From Bacteroidetes bacterium HGW-Bacteroidetes-21 (GTDB lineage Bacteria; Bacteroidota; Bacteroidia; Bacteroidales; GWA2-32-17): 46,455 nucleotides of DNA. Position 1 is the first letter of the stretch. The number at the start of each line of letters is the position of its first letter. The DNA lies in assembly GCA_002840935.1 (NCBI GenBank), contig PHDH01000004.1, positions 1-46,455 on the forward strand, given 5' to 3'. Position numbers and translations under genes: made by a program. The notes under the pieces were generated by a model that did not search any database, had not been told where the DNA came from, and saw only the letters and a list, made by a program, of their open reading frames with translations. Shown here one piece after another: positions 30,314 through 40,340 of the stretch.

Positions 30314-30327
30314 TGATTTTGTTTTGA

Positions 30328-32910
30328 TTATCCGCATTTGGAATAACCACAGTTTTTACATTTCAGGCAACCTTCTTCATATACCAGATCGTGTCCTTTG
30401 CAGTCGGGACATTTAATGGCTTTGGTCGGTTTGGTGCCGTTAGGGATGTACGATTTAAGCGCTCTTTCCACACCTATTTTCCAGGAGTTAATGCTGGCGC
30501 TGTCAAGTTGCAGACTACCTACGAGGTTAACAACATCGGGAATGGGCATACTATAGCGCAGAACACCAGATATAAGTTTTGCGTAATTCCAGTATTGGTC
30601 GTCGAACATTCTGGAAAGACCTTCGAAAGTAGTCCTGTAACCATGTTTATCTATATACTGAAAATCGTAGCGTGTTTGACCCCGCTCATCTTTGTTTTTA
30701 ATAATAACACCACGTTTTATTCCTTTAGGAATGGCAAGAACGTCTTCGTCAACAAGACCGGTAAAGATTTCGTAGGGAAGATTATCTAAGAGACCTACAA
30801 AAGCAATCCAGTTTTCGTTATTGTTATGAAAACGAACAACATCGGCTTCAAGAACAGCGGGACGTTTTTTGGGTTGTGGCCATTCGTGAGCAGGCATTTT
30901 GTCTTCTTTTTTATCGTTGGAGATAAGAACGCCTGAGCGTGATCCTTCGCGATAAACGGTAAGACCTTTACAACCACTTTCCCAGCCGGTGAGATATACA
31001 TTAGCAACAACTTCTTCGGTGGCGTTTTCGGGCAGGTTAACAGTTACGCTAATAGAATGGTCGACCCATTTCTGAATCTGGCCTTGCATTTTAACCTTAG
31101 ATACCCAGTTTACATCGTTGGCTGTTGCTTTGTTGTAGGGAGATTGCAGAATGAGGTCATTAATTTCATCATCTTTCATTTTCATTACATCTTCTGCAAG
31201 ATGTCCTGTACTTTCGAGCCATGTGAGGAATTTATGGTGAAAAACATTGAATTCTTCCCAGGAGTCACCCATTTCATCAACGAAATTGATTTTCACCTCT
31301 TTATCGTTGGGGTTGACTTTTCTACGTCTTTTATAAACGGGACGGAAAACAGGTTCGATGCCGGATGTGGTTTGGGTCATTAAACTGGTTGTTCCGGTTG
31401 GGGCAATTGTAAGTAATGCGATATTGCGACGGCCATATTTTTGCATATCAGCAATCAGAGATTCGTCGGCTTCTTTCAGGCGATTGATGAAAGGATTATT
31501 TCTTTCGAGCTGATAGTCAAATAACGGAAATGGGCCTCTTTCTTTAGCCGTTTCAACGGAGGCGCGATAGGCTTCTATAGCTAGAACTTTGTGAACTTCA
31601 ACCGAGAAATCAATAGCATTTTCTGTTCCATAAATCAGGTTGAGTGCAGCAAGCATGTCACCTTCACCTGTGATTCCGATTCCGGTTCTGCGACCTTCTT
31701 CAGTTTTAACTTTAATTTTTTCCCAGAGTTTACGTTCTACTCTTTTTACTTCAAAATCTTCGGGATCGGCTGTGATTTTCCCAATGATAGCATCAATTTT
31801 CTCAACTTCAAGATCAATAATATCGTCCATCATTTTTTGGGCAATATGGACATGCTTTTTAAAAAGAGTAAAGTTGAATTTAGCCTCAGTTGTAAAAGGA
31901 TTTTCAACATAAGAATATAAGTTGATGGCCAGCAGACGGCAGCTATCATAGGGACATAAAGGAATTTCGCCACAGGGATTGGTTGATACCGTTTTGAATC
32001 CATGAGCAGCATAAGAATCCGGAACTGATTCGTTGATAATCGTGTCCCAGAATAATATGCCGGGTTCGGCAGATTTCCATGCGTTATGGATAATTTTTTT
32101 CCATAAATCGTTGGCATTTATTTCTTTAGTGTAAGTGGGTTCGGTAGAATCAATAGGAAATTTTTGAACGTAGGGCATGTTATTTTTTACAGCCTTCATA
32201 AATTCATCGTCAATTTTCACACTGACATTGGCTCCTGTAACTTTTCCCTGTGTCATTTTAGCATCGATGAAGTGTTCTGCATCCGGATGCTTGATGGAAA
32301 TAGATAGCATCAGCGCACCGCGACGGCCATCCTGCGCTACTTCTCTTGTCGAATTACTATATCTCTCCATGAATGGTACGATCCCTGTAGAAGTAAGGGC
32401 ACTATTTAATACCGGACTTCCTGAAGGACGAATGTGCGAAAGATCATGTCCTACACCACCTCTTCTTTTCATGAGTTGAACTTGCTCTTCGTCGATTTTC
32501 ATGACAGCACCATATGAGTCGGCTTTTCCATCTACTCCAATGACAAAGCAATTGGATAATGATGCCACTTGATGGTTATTGCCTATACCTGTCATCGGGC
32601 TTCCCTGAGGTACTATATACTTAAATTCACGTAATGTCTCGTAAATCTCCTCTTCAGAAAGGGGATTGTTGTATTTTTTTTCAATACGAGCAATCTCGCG
32701 GGCGATGCGATGATGCATGTCATCCGGATTTTTTTCGTAAATCTTTCCATACGAATCTTTCAACGCATATTTGGTAACCCATACACGGGCAGCCAGTTCG
32801 TCGCCATTGAAATACTTGAGGGAGGACTCGTATGCTTCATTAAATTCATACACACGCAGTTCGGTGTCGGTTACTGTTTTTTCTTTTAAAGGCATCTCTT
32901 CTACAAACAT
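30328..32910 (-). CDS. Adenosylcobalamin-dependent (class II) ribonucleotide reductase
   Basis: MTGIGNNHQVASLSNCFVIG, RRGGVGHDLSHIRPSGSPV, NPCGEIPLCPYDSCRL, TIAPTGTTSLMTQTTSGIEPVF, C-terminal zinc-ribbon-like CPDCKGHDLVYEEGCLKCKNCGYSKCG. Confidence 0.93.
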   Translation of the reverse strand: MFVEEMPLKEKTVTDTELRVYEFNEAYESSLKYFNGDELAARVWVTKYALKDSYGKIYEKNPDDMHHRIAREIARIEKKYNNPLSEEEIYETLREFKYIVPQGSPMTGIGNNHQVASLSNCFVIGVDGKADSYGAVMKIDEEQVQLMKRRGGVGHDLSHIRPSGSPVLNSALTSTGIVPFMERYSNSTREVAQDGRRGALMLSISIKHPDAEHFIDAKMTQGKVTGANVSVKIDDEFMKAVKNNMPYVQKFPIDSTEPTYTKEINANDLWKKIIHNAWKSAEPGILFWDTIINESVPDSYAAHGFKTVSTNPCGEIPLCPYDSCRLLAINLYSYVENPFTTEAKFNFTLFKKHVHIAQKMMDDIIDLEVEKIDAIIGKITADPEDFEVKRVERKLWEKIKVKTEEGRRTGIGITGEGDMLAALNLIYGTENAIDFSVEVHKVLAIEAYRASVETAKERGPFPLFDYQLERNNPFINRLKEADESLIADMQKYGRRNIALLTIAPTGTTSLMTQTTSGIEPVFRPVYKRRRKVNPNDKEVKINFVDEMGDSWEEFNVFHHKFLTWLESTGHLAEDVMKMKDDEINDLILQSPYNKATANDVNWVSKVKMQGQIQKWVDHSISVTVNLPENATEEVVANVYLTGWESGCKGLTVYREGSRSGVLISNDKKEDKMPAHEWPQPKKRPAVLEADVVRFHNNNENWIAFVGLLDNLPYEIFTGLVDEDVLAIPKGIKRGVIIKNKDERGQTRYDFQYIDKHGYRTTFEGLSRMFDDQYWNYAKLISGVLRYSMPIPDVVNLVGSLQLDSASINSWKIGVERALKSYIPNGTKPTKAIKCPDCKGHDLVYEEGCLKCKNCGYSKCG

Positions 32911-33221
32911 TTTATAATAATTTTATTCCCTGATAATCAACTAAGTAAGTTTAGCTTATTTGGAGTATGCAAGATAAATCAGGAATAAGGTTTTTGCTAA
33001 TCTACTTTTCAACACAATTATCAACAAAATGTATCCGCGTATTGTAATCTAAAGATTGTTAGTCAATTATTAAATGTTTGTTAAATTTATTCTCGTGGGC
33101 GAAAAAAATAATAACAGTTCAGATGTATTTAGAGTCAAACGAATCGGGATTTTTCAACACAAAAATGTTTACAAGAAAATTTTAAAATTTCTGATTTCCA
33201 TTTATAGGGGGAACCATGCCT

Positions 33222-35606
33222 TTATAAAAGGCTGTCTGATTCGATACCTTCAATAATTTCAAAATCTTTTCCCGGAAGTTCTTCGGTTCCGTCTTTTTTG
33301 CAATTCATATCAATTTGAGCAGATTTTGGCGGACGTTCAAATTTATCCTCCTGACTATATCCAAGAGATTTATTCGCATATACCTTGTTCATATATATTG
33401 CCCAAATGGGAAGTGCCATGTTAGCTCCCTGACCCCATTGCAGACTATTAAAATGGACACTGCGGTCTTCTCCTCCTACCCATACGCCAGTTGTTAATAA
33501 TGGTGTAATACCCATATACCAGCCATCTGATTGATTCTGTGTTGTTCCGGTTTTTGCGCCAACTTCGCCCAGAATATTATATTTAAACCGAAGCCTCATA
33601 CTTGTTCCTGCCTGAACGACGCCTTCCAGCAAGTTAATCATAAGAAAAGCGGTTTCTTCATCTATAGCTTCCGAACGGTTTGGTTTAAATGTCGCAACGG
33701 TATTTCCATTTTTATCTTCAATTCGTGTTACAAAAACCGGTTGAGTGTAAATCCCTTTGTTTCCAAAAGTGGCGTAGGCTCCAACCATTTCGGCCAAATA
33801 CAAATCGGGTGTTCCGAGACATATGGCGGGTACGGGATCCAATTTACTTTTGATGCCCAGTTTATGCGCCATGTTTACTACGGCAAAAGGATTGTATCTT
33901 TTCATGAGCCAGGCCGAAATATTATTTACAGAGTTGGCTAGCCCCCATTTTAGGGTAACCATTTGACCGTCTTTTTTAGTGCGGTCACTGTTTTTAGGGG
34001 TCCAGGTGTTTCCGTCAGGCAAATCAAATGTGACAGGAATATTGGGAACTTCGTAGCAGGGGTTAAATCCTTCAAGCATTGCAAGAACATACAAGAAAGG
34101 TTTAAATGTAGAACCGACCTGACGTTTTCCCAGTTTAACCATATCAAACTGAAAGTGTTTGTAGTCTGCTCCACCTACATAAGCTCGCACATACCCTGTT
34201 TGCGTTTCCATCGACATGAGTGATGCTCTTAAGAAAAATTTATAGTAGCGTATCGAATCCCATGGAGACATTGTTGTATCTACATCGCCTTTCCATGAAA
34301 AAACAGACATCCTGACAGGTTCTTTGAAATTTTTTAATATGTTTTCGTCAGACTCTCCGTCTTTTTTCAACATGCGATATCGTTCTGTTCTTTTCATAGA
34401 AGAAGTCATAATTTCTTCTATCTGCTTTTCATTTACGTCCCATGAAAAAGGTGCTTTTTTACCCCCTTTTTTCTCCTGGAAAAATTTCGGTTGTAAGTCG
34501 TCTCTGAGGTGTGTTGTTAATGCTTCTTCTGCATATTTTTGCATCTTAGAATCTATCGTAGTGTATATTTTTAACCCATCACTATATAAATCATACGGAC
34601 TTCCATCTTCTTTTTTGTTTTTGTTACACCACCCGTAAAGAGGATTGGTTTCCCACTCAATGGAATCTTCGTAGTATTTTTGAATGTCAATATATTTTGA
34701 TTTTACAGGCTTTGTGACAGACATGGTGAGTCGTAAATACTCTCTGAAATAGGGAGCAGGTCCTTCTTTATGATCTACTTTCTGATAATGCAGAACCAAA
34801 GGAATTTCTTTTAGTGAGTCATACATTTGTCGACTCAGATAACCATATTTAAGCATTTGGGAAAGAACAACATTGCGACGTTCTTTGGTTTCTTCTGGGC
34901 GACGAAGGGGATTGAAGAGAGACGGATTTTTTGCCATTCCGACTAGCATGGCGGCCTGTTCAATGGTCAGACTGTCGGGGGTTGTGTTAAAATATACTTT
35001 AGAAGCTGAACGGATTCCTACAGCAAGATTCAGGAAATCAAACTTGTTCAGGTACATTGTCATGATTTCTTCTTTGGTGAATTTCCTTTCGATTTTTACT
35101 GCAATTACCCATTCGCGGAATTTTCGGACAGCCATTTCAAGTTTTCCGTCCAATTCTTCTCGGGGGAAAAGCATCTTGGATAATTGTTGTGTAAGTGTAC
35201 TTCCTCCTCCTTTTGACTGACCGGAAAGAAGTCCGGAAAACACACGTCCGAGAGCTTTTACGTCAATACCTGAATGTTCGTAAAAACGTATGTCTTCAGT
35301 AGCAATCAAAGCTTTGATTGTCCAAGGAGACAGGTCGTCAAATTCTACATTGGTTCTGTTTTCTCTGAAAAAACTGCCTAAAACCACATTATCCGAAGAG
35401 ATTACTTCGGTGGCCAGCAGACTTTTTGGATTCTCCAGTTCTTTGAAAGAAGGCATATACCCAAAGGTGCCGTTGCTAACCAATAGGAAGAAAACAAAAG
35501 CCGAAACGACTGGAAAAACAAAAATGATCCAGAGTATAAGAATGGGTTTTCTAAAAGATTTTTTTGGCATCTTTTTAACCTTCGTTTTTGATTGTTCGTC
35601 AGACAT
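33222..35606 (-). CDS. Penicillin-binding protein 1A (bifunctional transglycosylase/transpeptidase)
   Basis: ATEDIRFYEHSGIDVKALGRVFSG, GGSTLTQQLSKMLF, KRQVGSTFKPFLYVLAM, KTGTTQNQSDGWYMGITP. Confidence 0.94.
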   Translation of the reverse strand: MSDEQSKTKVKKMPKKSFRKPILILWIIFVFPVVSAFVFFLLVSNGTFGYMPSFKELENPKSLLATEVISSDNVVLGSFFRENRTNVEFDDLSPWTIKALIATEDIRFYEHSGIDVKALGRVFSGLLSGQSKGGGSTLTQQLSKMLFPREELDGKLEMAVRKFREWVIAVKIERKFTKEEIMTMYLNKFDFLNLAVGIRSASKVYFNTTPDSLTIEQAAMLVGMAKNPSLFNPLRRPEETKERRNVVLSQMLKYGYLSRQMYDSLKEIPLVLHYQKVDHKEGPAPYFREYLRLTMSVTKPVKSKYIDIQKYYEDSIEWETNPLYGWCNKNKKEDGSPYDLYSDGLKIYTTIDSKMQKYAEEALTTHLRDDLQPKFFQEKKGGKKAPFSWDVNEKQIEEIMTSSMKRTERYRMLKKDGESDENILKNFKEPVRMSVFSWKGDVDTTMSPWDSIRYYKFFLRASLMSMETQTGYVRAYVGGADYKHFQFDMVKLGKRQVGSTFKPFLYVLAMLEGFNPCYEVPNIPVTFDLPDGNTWTPKNSDRTKKDGQMVTLKWGLANSVNNISAWLMKRYNPFAVVNMAHKLGIKSKLDPVPAICLGTPDLYLAEMVGAYATFGNKGIYTQPVFVTRIEDKNGNTVATFKPNRSEAIDEETAFLMINLLEGVVQAGTSMRLRFKYNILGEVGAKTGTTQNQSDGWYMGITPLLTTGVWVGGEDRSVHFNSLQWGQGANMALPIWAIYMNKVYANKSLGYSQEDKFERPPKSAQIDMNCKKDGTEELPGKDFEIIEGIESDSLL

Positions 35607-35693
35607 ACAATTGATTTTGTAAATACCTTATAATAAAAAAGGCTTTTTTAATCCCAATAATTTATAAATTGCAGCCTCAAAAATAATAAATAA

Positions 35694-38009
35694 ATGGCAG
35701 AAAACCTTGTTATCGTAGAATCACCTGCAAAAGCCAAAACCATTGAAAAGTATCTAGGTAAAGGCTTTTTAGTTTTATCCAGTTTCGGGCATATTCGTGA
35801 TCTTTCTAAAAAGAAAATCGGAGTTGATATTGAAAAAAATTTTACTCCCAACTATGAAATTGATCCTCGAAAGAAGAAACAGGTAACCGAATTACAAAAG
35901 CAGGTAAGTGAGGCAAAAGTTGTCTGGCTAGCAACCGATGAAGACCGTGAAGGAGAGGCTATCGCGTGGCATTTGTATGAAGTATTAAAGCTTAAAAAAG
36001 CGAATTCTCATAGAATAACTTTTAATGAGATTACAAAGGACGCAATAAAAAATGCTATAGAGAATCCACGCGAAATAAATATTGCGTTAGTAGATGCTCA
36101 ACAGGCAAGACGTATTCTCGATCGTTTGGTCGGTTTCGAACTTTCGCCTGTATTATGGAAAAAAGTTAAACCAAAACTTTCTGCCGGAAGAGTCCAGTCG
36201 GTGACTGTTCGTCTTATTGTTGAAAAGGAACGTGAGATAAGAGCTTTCGAATCAGTTTCATCTTATAAGGTATCAGCTCTTTTTTCTGGAAAAGACAGTA
36301 AAGGAAAAAAGTTTGAGCTAAAAACCGATTTGCAGAAAAATTTTCCCGAAGCAAAACAAGCCAATGAATTTCTGGAAAAATGTAAAAAAAGTAAGTATAA
36401 TGTAAAAGAAATTCATATACGACCCGCGACTAAGTCGCCTGCACCTCCCTTTACAACTTCCACTTTGCAACAGGAAGCCAGTCGGAAACTGGGCTTTTCT
36501 GTTTCACAGACAATGTTGCTGGCGCAAAAATTATACGAATCGGGGTTTATTACCTATATGAGAACCGATTCCGTTCACCTTTCCAATACTGCAATTTCAG
36601 GTGCTAAAAATGAAGTAATAGATCAATACGGTGAAGAGTTTTCTAAAACCCGACAGTTCCAGACTAAAACAAAGGGTGCTCAGGAAGCGCATGAAGCGAT
36701 CCGCCCCACCTCTTTTGAGCGTCACACGATTGGAGGAACCAGCAATGAAAAAAGAATTTATGATTTGATTTGGAAACGATCTATTGCATCTCAAATGGCT
36801 GAAGCTCAGATCGAGAAAACAACTATTTCTATTGAGATATCAGAGTATAAAGATTCTCTTTTTCAAGCTCATGGTGAAGTAATTCGCTTTGATGGATTCT
36901 TGAAAGTGTATCGTGAATCGACTGATGACGAGGGAGATGCTAATGAGAACACTATGCTGCCTCCCATGGAAAAAGGTCAGGAACTCGAAAGAATTGTTAT
37001 TACAGCCACACAGAAATATACTCAACAGCCCTACAGATATACCGAAGCCAGTCTGGTAAAAAAACTCGAAGAGTTAGGTATTGGTCGACCTTCAACATAT
37101 GCTCCAATAATTTCAACGGTTCAGGATCGTGGATATGTAGAAAAAGGGGATATTATTGGTATTGAAAAGCAAGTTGAGATTCATACATTGACAGATGATA
37201 AGATTGTCTCTTCAAAGAAAAAAGAAAACTATGGTTTTGAGAAGTCAAAACTAAGACCTACGGATATGGGAAAGGCTGTAACTGACTTTCTGCAGAACCA
37301 TTTTCCGGATATTATGGATTATCAGTTTACAGCTTCTGTAGAAAAGGAATTTGACCAGATTGCAGAAGGAAACCTGGTGTGGAATACAATGATTTCAACT
37401 TTCTATACTCAGTTTCATCCAAAAGTAATTAATGCGATGGATGTAAAAGAGAAGAAAGTTGGAGAACGTTTGCTGGGTAATGATCCTGTAACGGGTTTGC
37501 CGGTATATGTTAAAATTGGCCGTTTTGGTCCATTTGTTCAGTTGGGCGAATCACAAACCGAAGAAAAACCTCGTTTTGCCAGTCTGCCTAAGGGTTTCGA
37601 AATGGATCAAGTGACGCTGGAGGAAGCAATGTCATTTCTTGCTTATCCCAGAGATCTGGGTAAAATAAACGACGAACCTGTATCGGTTAATATTGGAAGA
37701 TTTGGACCCTATGTATATTTTGAGAAAAAGTATTTCTCACTAGCCAAAACAGATGATCCCGGAACCATTACGCTGGACAGAGCTCAAGAGTTGATCACCG
37801 AAAAAAGGGAAAAAGACGAGAAAAGTCTCATCATTTCTTTTCCTGAAGATTTGGAAATAAAAGTGTTGAATGGCAAATACGGCCCCTATATTTCTTATAA
37901 AAAAGCCAATTTTAAAATTCCCAAAGGAAAGCCGGCAGAACAATTAACCTATGCCGAAGCCATAGATATTATTAATAAAGGTCCTGTAAAAAATAAAAGA
38001 AAAAAATGA
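35694..38009 (+). CDS. topA: DNA topoisomerase I
   Basis: MAENLVIVESPAKAKTIEKYLGKGF, ATDEDREGEAIAWHL, GLITYMRTDS-equivalent SGFITYMRTDSVHLS; C-terminal topo repeats. Confidence 0.97.
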   Translation: MAENLVIVESPAKAKTIEKYLGKGFLVLSSFGHIRDLSKKKIGVDIEKNFTPNYEIDPRKKKQVTELQKQVSEAKVVWLATDEDREGEAIAWHLYEVLKLKKANSHRITFNEITKDAIKNAIENPREINIALVDAQQARRILDRLVGFELSPVLWKKVKPKLSAGRVQSVTVRLIVEKEREIRAFESVSSYKVSALFSGKDSKGKKFELKTDLQKNFPEAKQANEFLEKCKKSKYNVKEIHIRPATKSPAPPFTTSTLQQEASRKLGFSVSQTMLLAQKLYESGFITYMRTDSVHLSNTAISGAKNEVIDQYGEEFSKTRQFQTKTKGAQEAHEAIRPTSFERHTIGGTSNEKRIYDLIWKRSIASQMAEAQIEKTTISIEISEYKDSLFQAHGEVIRFDGFLKVYRESTDDEGDANENTMLPPMEKGQELERIVITATQKYTQQPYRYTEASLVKKLEELGIGRPSTYAPIISTVQDRGYVEKGDIIGIEKQVEIHTLTDDKIVSSKKKENYGFEKSKLRPTDMGKAVTDFLQNHFPDIMDYQFTASVEKEFDQIAEGNLVWNTMISTFYTQFHPKVINAMDVKEKKVGERLLGNDPVTGLPVYVKIGRFGPFVQLGESQTEEKPRFASLPKGFEMDQVTLEEAMSFLAYPRDLGKINDEPVSVNIGRFGPYVYFEKKYFSLAKTDDPGTITLDRAQELITEKREKDEKSLIISFPEDLEIKVLNGKYGPYISYKKANFKIPKGKPAEQLTYAEAIDIINKGPVKNKRKK

Positions 38010-39139
38010 GTCTTTTTGCTGACTTTGTTCCAGTAGGCCAGCTTTTTTTGAAAAGCAAGGATTCCGGAAAGGTCATCGACAGTATTTATTTTGTCGGTCA
38101 GGATAATGATATTGATGATATTCCTGCTGGTGCTGTGGTTTTATTCTCAGTTCAAAAACCCCAACTGGCAGATATGGTGGATACTTTTCCAATAAGGATC
38201 CGAAAAAGATTTTATGATTTGTATTTGCCTTCAGAATTACCAATCAGAATATACGATCTGGGAGTTTTTTTTACAGGCAATAATAAATCAAAAACCCTGA
38301 CAAATGTCATAAATCATCTAATTTCCAAAAAGATAACTATACTTTTGATTTCAGCCGAGAATCATATACATACATTATTATATAAGGGGCTAGAAAAAGC
38401 ATTAAAATCAGTCAGTATAACAGAAGCATCCACTTTACTTCCTTTTAGTGAAAGTCATCATGAAGAGATAGAACAACCTTCCTGGTTAAAAATGATTATT
38501 ACGAAACAGGGAAACAAATTATTTAATTTCTCTAATTTGGGAATGCAGGCATTTTTAAATCCGCAAGAGAATCAGGATTTGTTTCGCAAACTATTATTTG
38601 ATTCAACCCGCATGGGCGCATTGCAACATGATATTAATATAGCCGAACCTACTGTTCGAGATGCCGATCTTTTTATTTGGGATATGAATATCGTAAAAGC
38701 TTCTGATGCTCCCGGAGTATTGAAGCCCAATCCCAATGGTCTTAGTGGGTTTGATGCTTGCCGGTTTTCTCGTTTTGCTGGTATTGCTGAGAGAAATAAG
38801 ATATTTTGCATAAATAATATAGGGGAGCATGATGACGATGCAATGGTAACATCTTTCCTGATAGCTCAAATGTTCTGGTTTTATATGGAGGCATTTTTTA
38901 GTCGCATGAATGAATCCCCAAAGCTTAATCACAAAGACTTTAATACTTTTGTTGTTGAAAGTGAAAAAGAAGGGACTTTTATTTTTCTTCAAAGTCGTAT
39001 TTCCGATAGGTGGTGGGTATTGCTAGATCGGCAGAATGGGAAAAAAATGACGATTTCTTGTCTAAAAAAGGATTATATCGATATGACAGAAGGGGAAATT
39101 CCCGAAAGAATGATGCGATTTCTCAATAAAATATCATAG
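38006..39139 (+). CDS. Arginase/formimidoylglutamase-fold protein with degenerate metal-binding motifs
   Basis: Arginase-like layout with IWDMNIVKASDAPG in place of S-x-D-x-D..PxxAPG; stop/start overlap ATGA with topA. Confidence 0.6.
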   Translation: MSLFADFVPVGQLFLKSKDSGKVIDSIYFVGQDNDIDDIPAGAVVLFSVQKPQLADMVDTFPIRIRKRFYDLYLPSELPIRIYDLGVFFTGNNKSKTLTNVINHLISKKITILLISAENHIHTLLYKGLEKALKSVSITEASTLLPFSESHHEEIEQPSWLKMIITKQGNKLFNFSNLGMQAFLNPQENQDLFRKLLFDSTRMGALQHDINIAEPTVRDADLFIWDMNIVKASDAPGVLKPNPNGLSGFDACRFSRFAGIAERNKIFCINNIGEHDDDAMVTSFLIAQMFWFYMEAFFSRMNESPKLNHKDFNTFVVESEKEGTFIFLQSRISDRWWVLLDRQNGKKMTISCLKKDYIDMTEGEIPERMMRFLNKIS

Positions 39140-39358
39140 CGTAGAACCCTGTTTGCCTGTTGTTTATAAAAATGTTTCAAAAAGGCACATATTTTTTAGC
39201 ATATTTATTTTTAGAATTTTAAACTTTTTTATAATTTTAGCGTAAAAGTGGAAGGTTTAAAATTATCAACAATTGGTGTTAATAAAATTTGGTTTAGAAA
39301 AATATTTTTGCTTACTTTACCGTTTTCAAAGAAGAAAAGGTAATATTATTGGATAAAT

Positions 39359-40303
39359 ATGAGAAAAAGTTTAATACTTTTATTTGTCATTGTGTGTGTG
39401 AATCAGATGTTTGCACAACAGGACCCACAGTTTAGCCTTAATTCATACAACCATTTGGCAGTGAATCCTGGTTTTGCCGGTCTTAACAACGCAATTTGTG
39501 TTTCTGCGATTAACAGAAATCAATGGATGGGTTTTGAAGGCAGGCCCGTTTCAACTTGTTTGGCTGCACATATGCCTTTGAAGGATATCAACAGTGGTGT
39601 AGGAATCAATATTGTACAGGATAAACATGGTTTTAATAAAGATTTTCATTTTAATGCGGCTTATTCGTATCACGTCGCTGTAGGTGATGGATTGTTAGGT
39701 TTAGGATTAGGCATTGGGATGCTTCAGAAAGCTTTTGACGGTCAGGATTTAAAATCTCCATTATCCCTCGAAGATCCTAATGCTAATGTTTATTTAGATC
39801 CAGCTATTCCTCACAGCGAAAGCAAAGTGGTTTTTGATGCAAATTTTGGTGCTTTTTACAGAGCAAAAGATTTTTATGTAGGACTTTCTACAACACATCT
39901 TACTCAGCCACAGGTTAAGTTGGATGCTGGCAAGAATCCTTTTGTAAGGAGACATTATTATATTGCAGCCGCCTATTTTTGGCAGCTACCCGATCCGCAA
40001 TTTGAGCTCAGACCATCGATATTTCTTAAATATGATGGAGCAACAGCTCAGTACGATGTAAATGCTACCCTTATCTATAACAAGCAGTTTTGGGGTGGGG
40101 TTACTTATCGTTTTGGAGATGCCGTTGTAGCCATGGTTGGATATAATACACAAATGGATTTAGGTTTTGGGTTAGCATATGATATTACACTTTCTTCACT
40201 ACGTTCATATCAAAGTGGTTCCATTGAGTTAATGGTTCGCTATTGCTTCAGCGTTAAGAAAGCAGGAGGTCCGGGTTCTTATAAAAGTGTTAGATTCTTA
40301 TAA
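39359..40303 (+). CDS. PorP/SprF family type IX secretion system membrane protein
   Basis: QQDPQFSLNSYNHLAVNPGFAGLNNAICVSAINRNQWMGFEGRPVS; barrel-like repeats; upstream of gldKLMN. Confidence 0.93.
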   Translation: MRKSLILLFVIVCVNQMFAQQDPQFSLNSYNHLAVNPGFAGLNNAICVSAINRNQWMGFEGRPVSTCLAAHMPLKDINSGVGINIVQDKHGFNKDFHFNAAYSYHVAVGDGLLGLGLGIGMLQKAFDGQDLKSPLSLEDPNANVYLDPAIPHSESKVVFDANFGAFYRAKDFYVGLSTTHLTQPQVKLDAGKNPFVRRHYYIAAAYFWQLPDPQFELRPSIFLKYDGATAQYDVNATLIYNKQFWGGVTYRFGDAVVAMVGYNTQMDLGFGLAYDITLSSLRSYQSGSIELMVRYCFSVKKAGGPGSYKSVRFL

Positions 40304-40340
40304 TATGATAACAAAACAATTTCACATACTGGGAGGTAAT

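Noticed and set aside
30391-31912. Several + strand ORFs (30391-30789, 31057-31383, 31591-31920, 31640-31912)
   Set aside because: Antisense to the class II RNR; no independent support.
32911-33221. Cobalamin riboswitch upstream of the B12-dependent RNR
   Set aside because: No B12-box-like or multi-stem structure recognised in the AT-rich intergenic sequence.
33531-33941. 136-aa + strand ORF
   Set aside because: Antisense to PBP1A.
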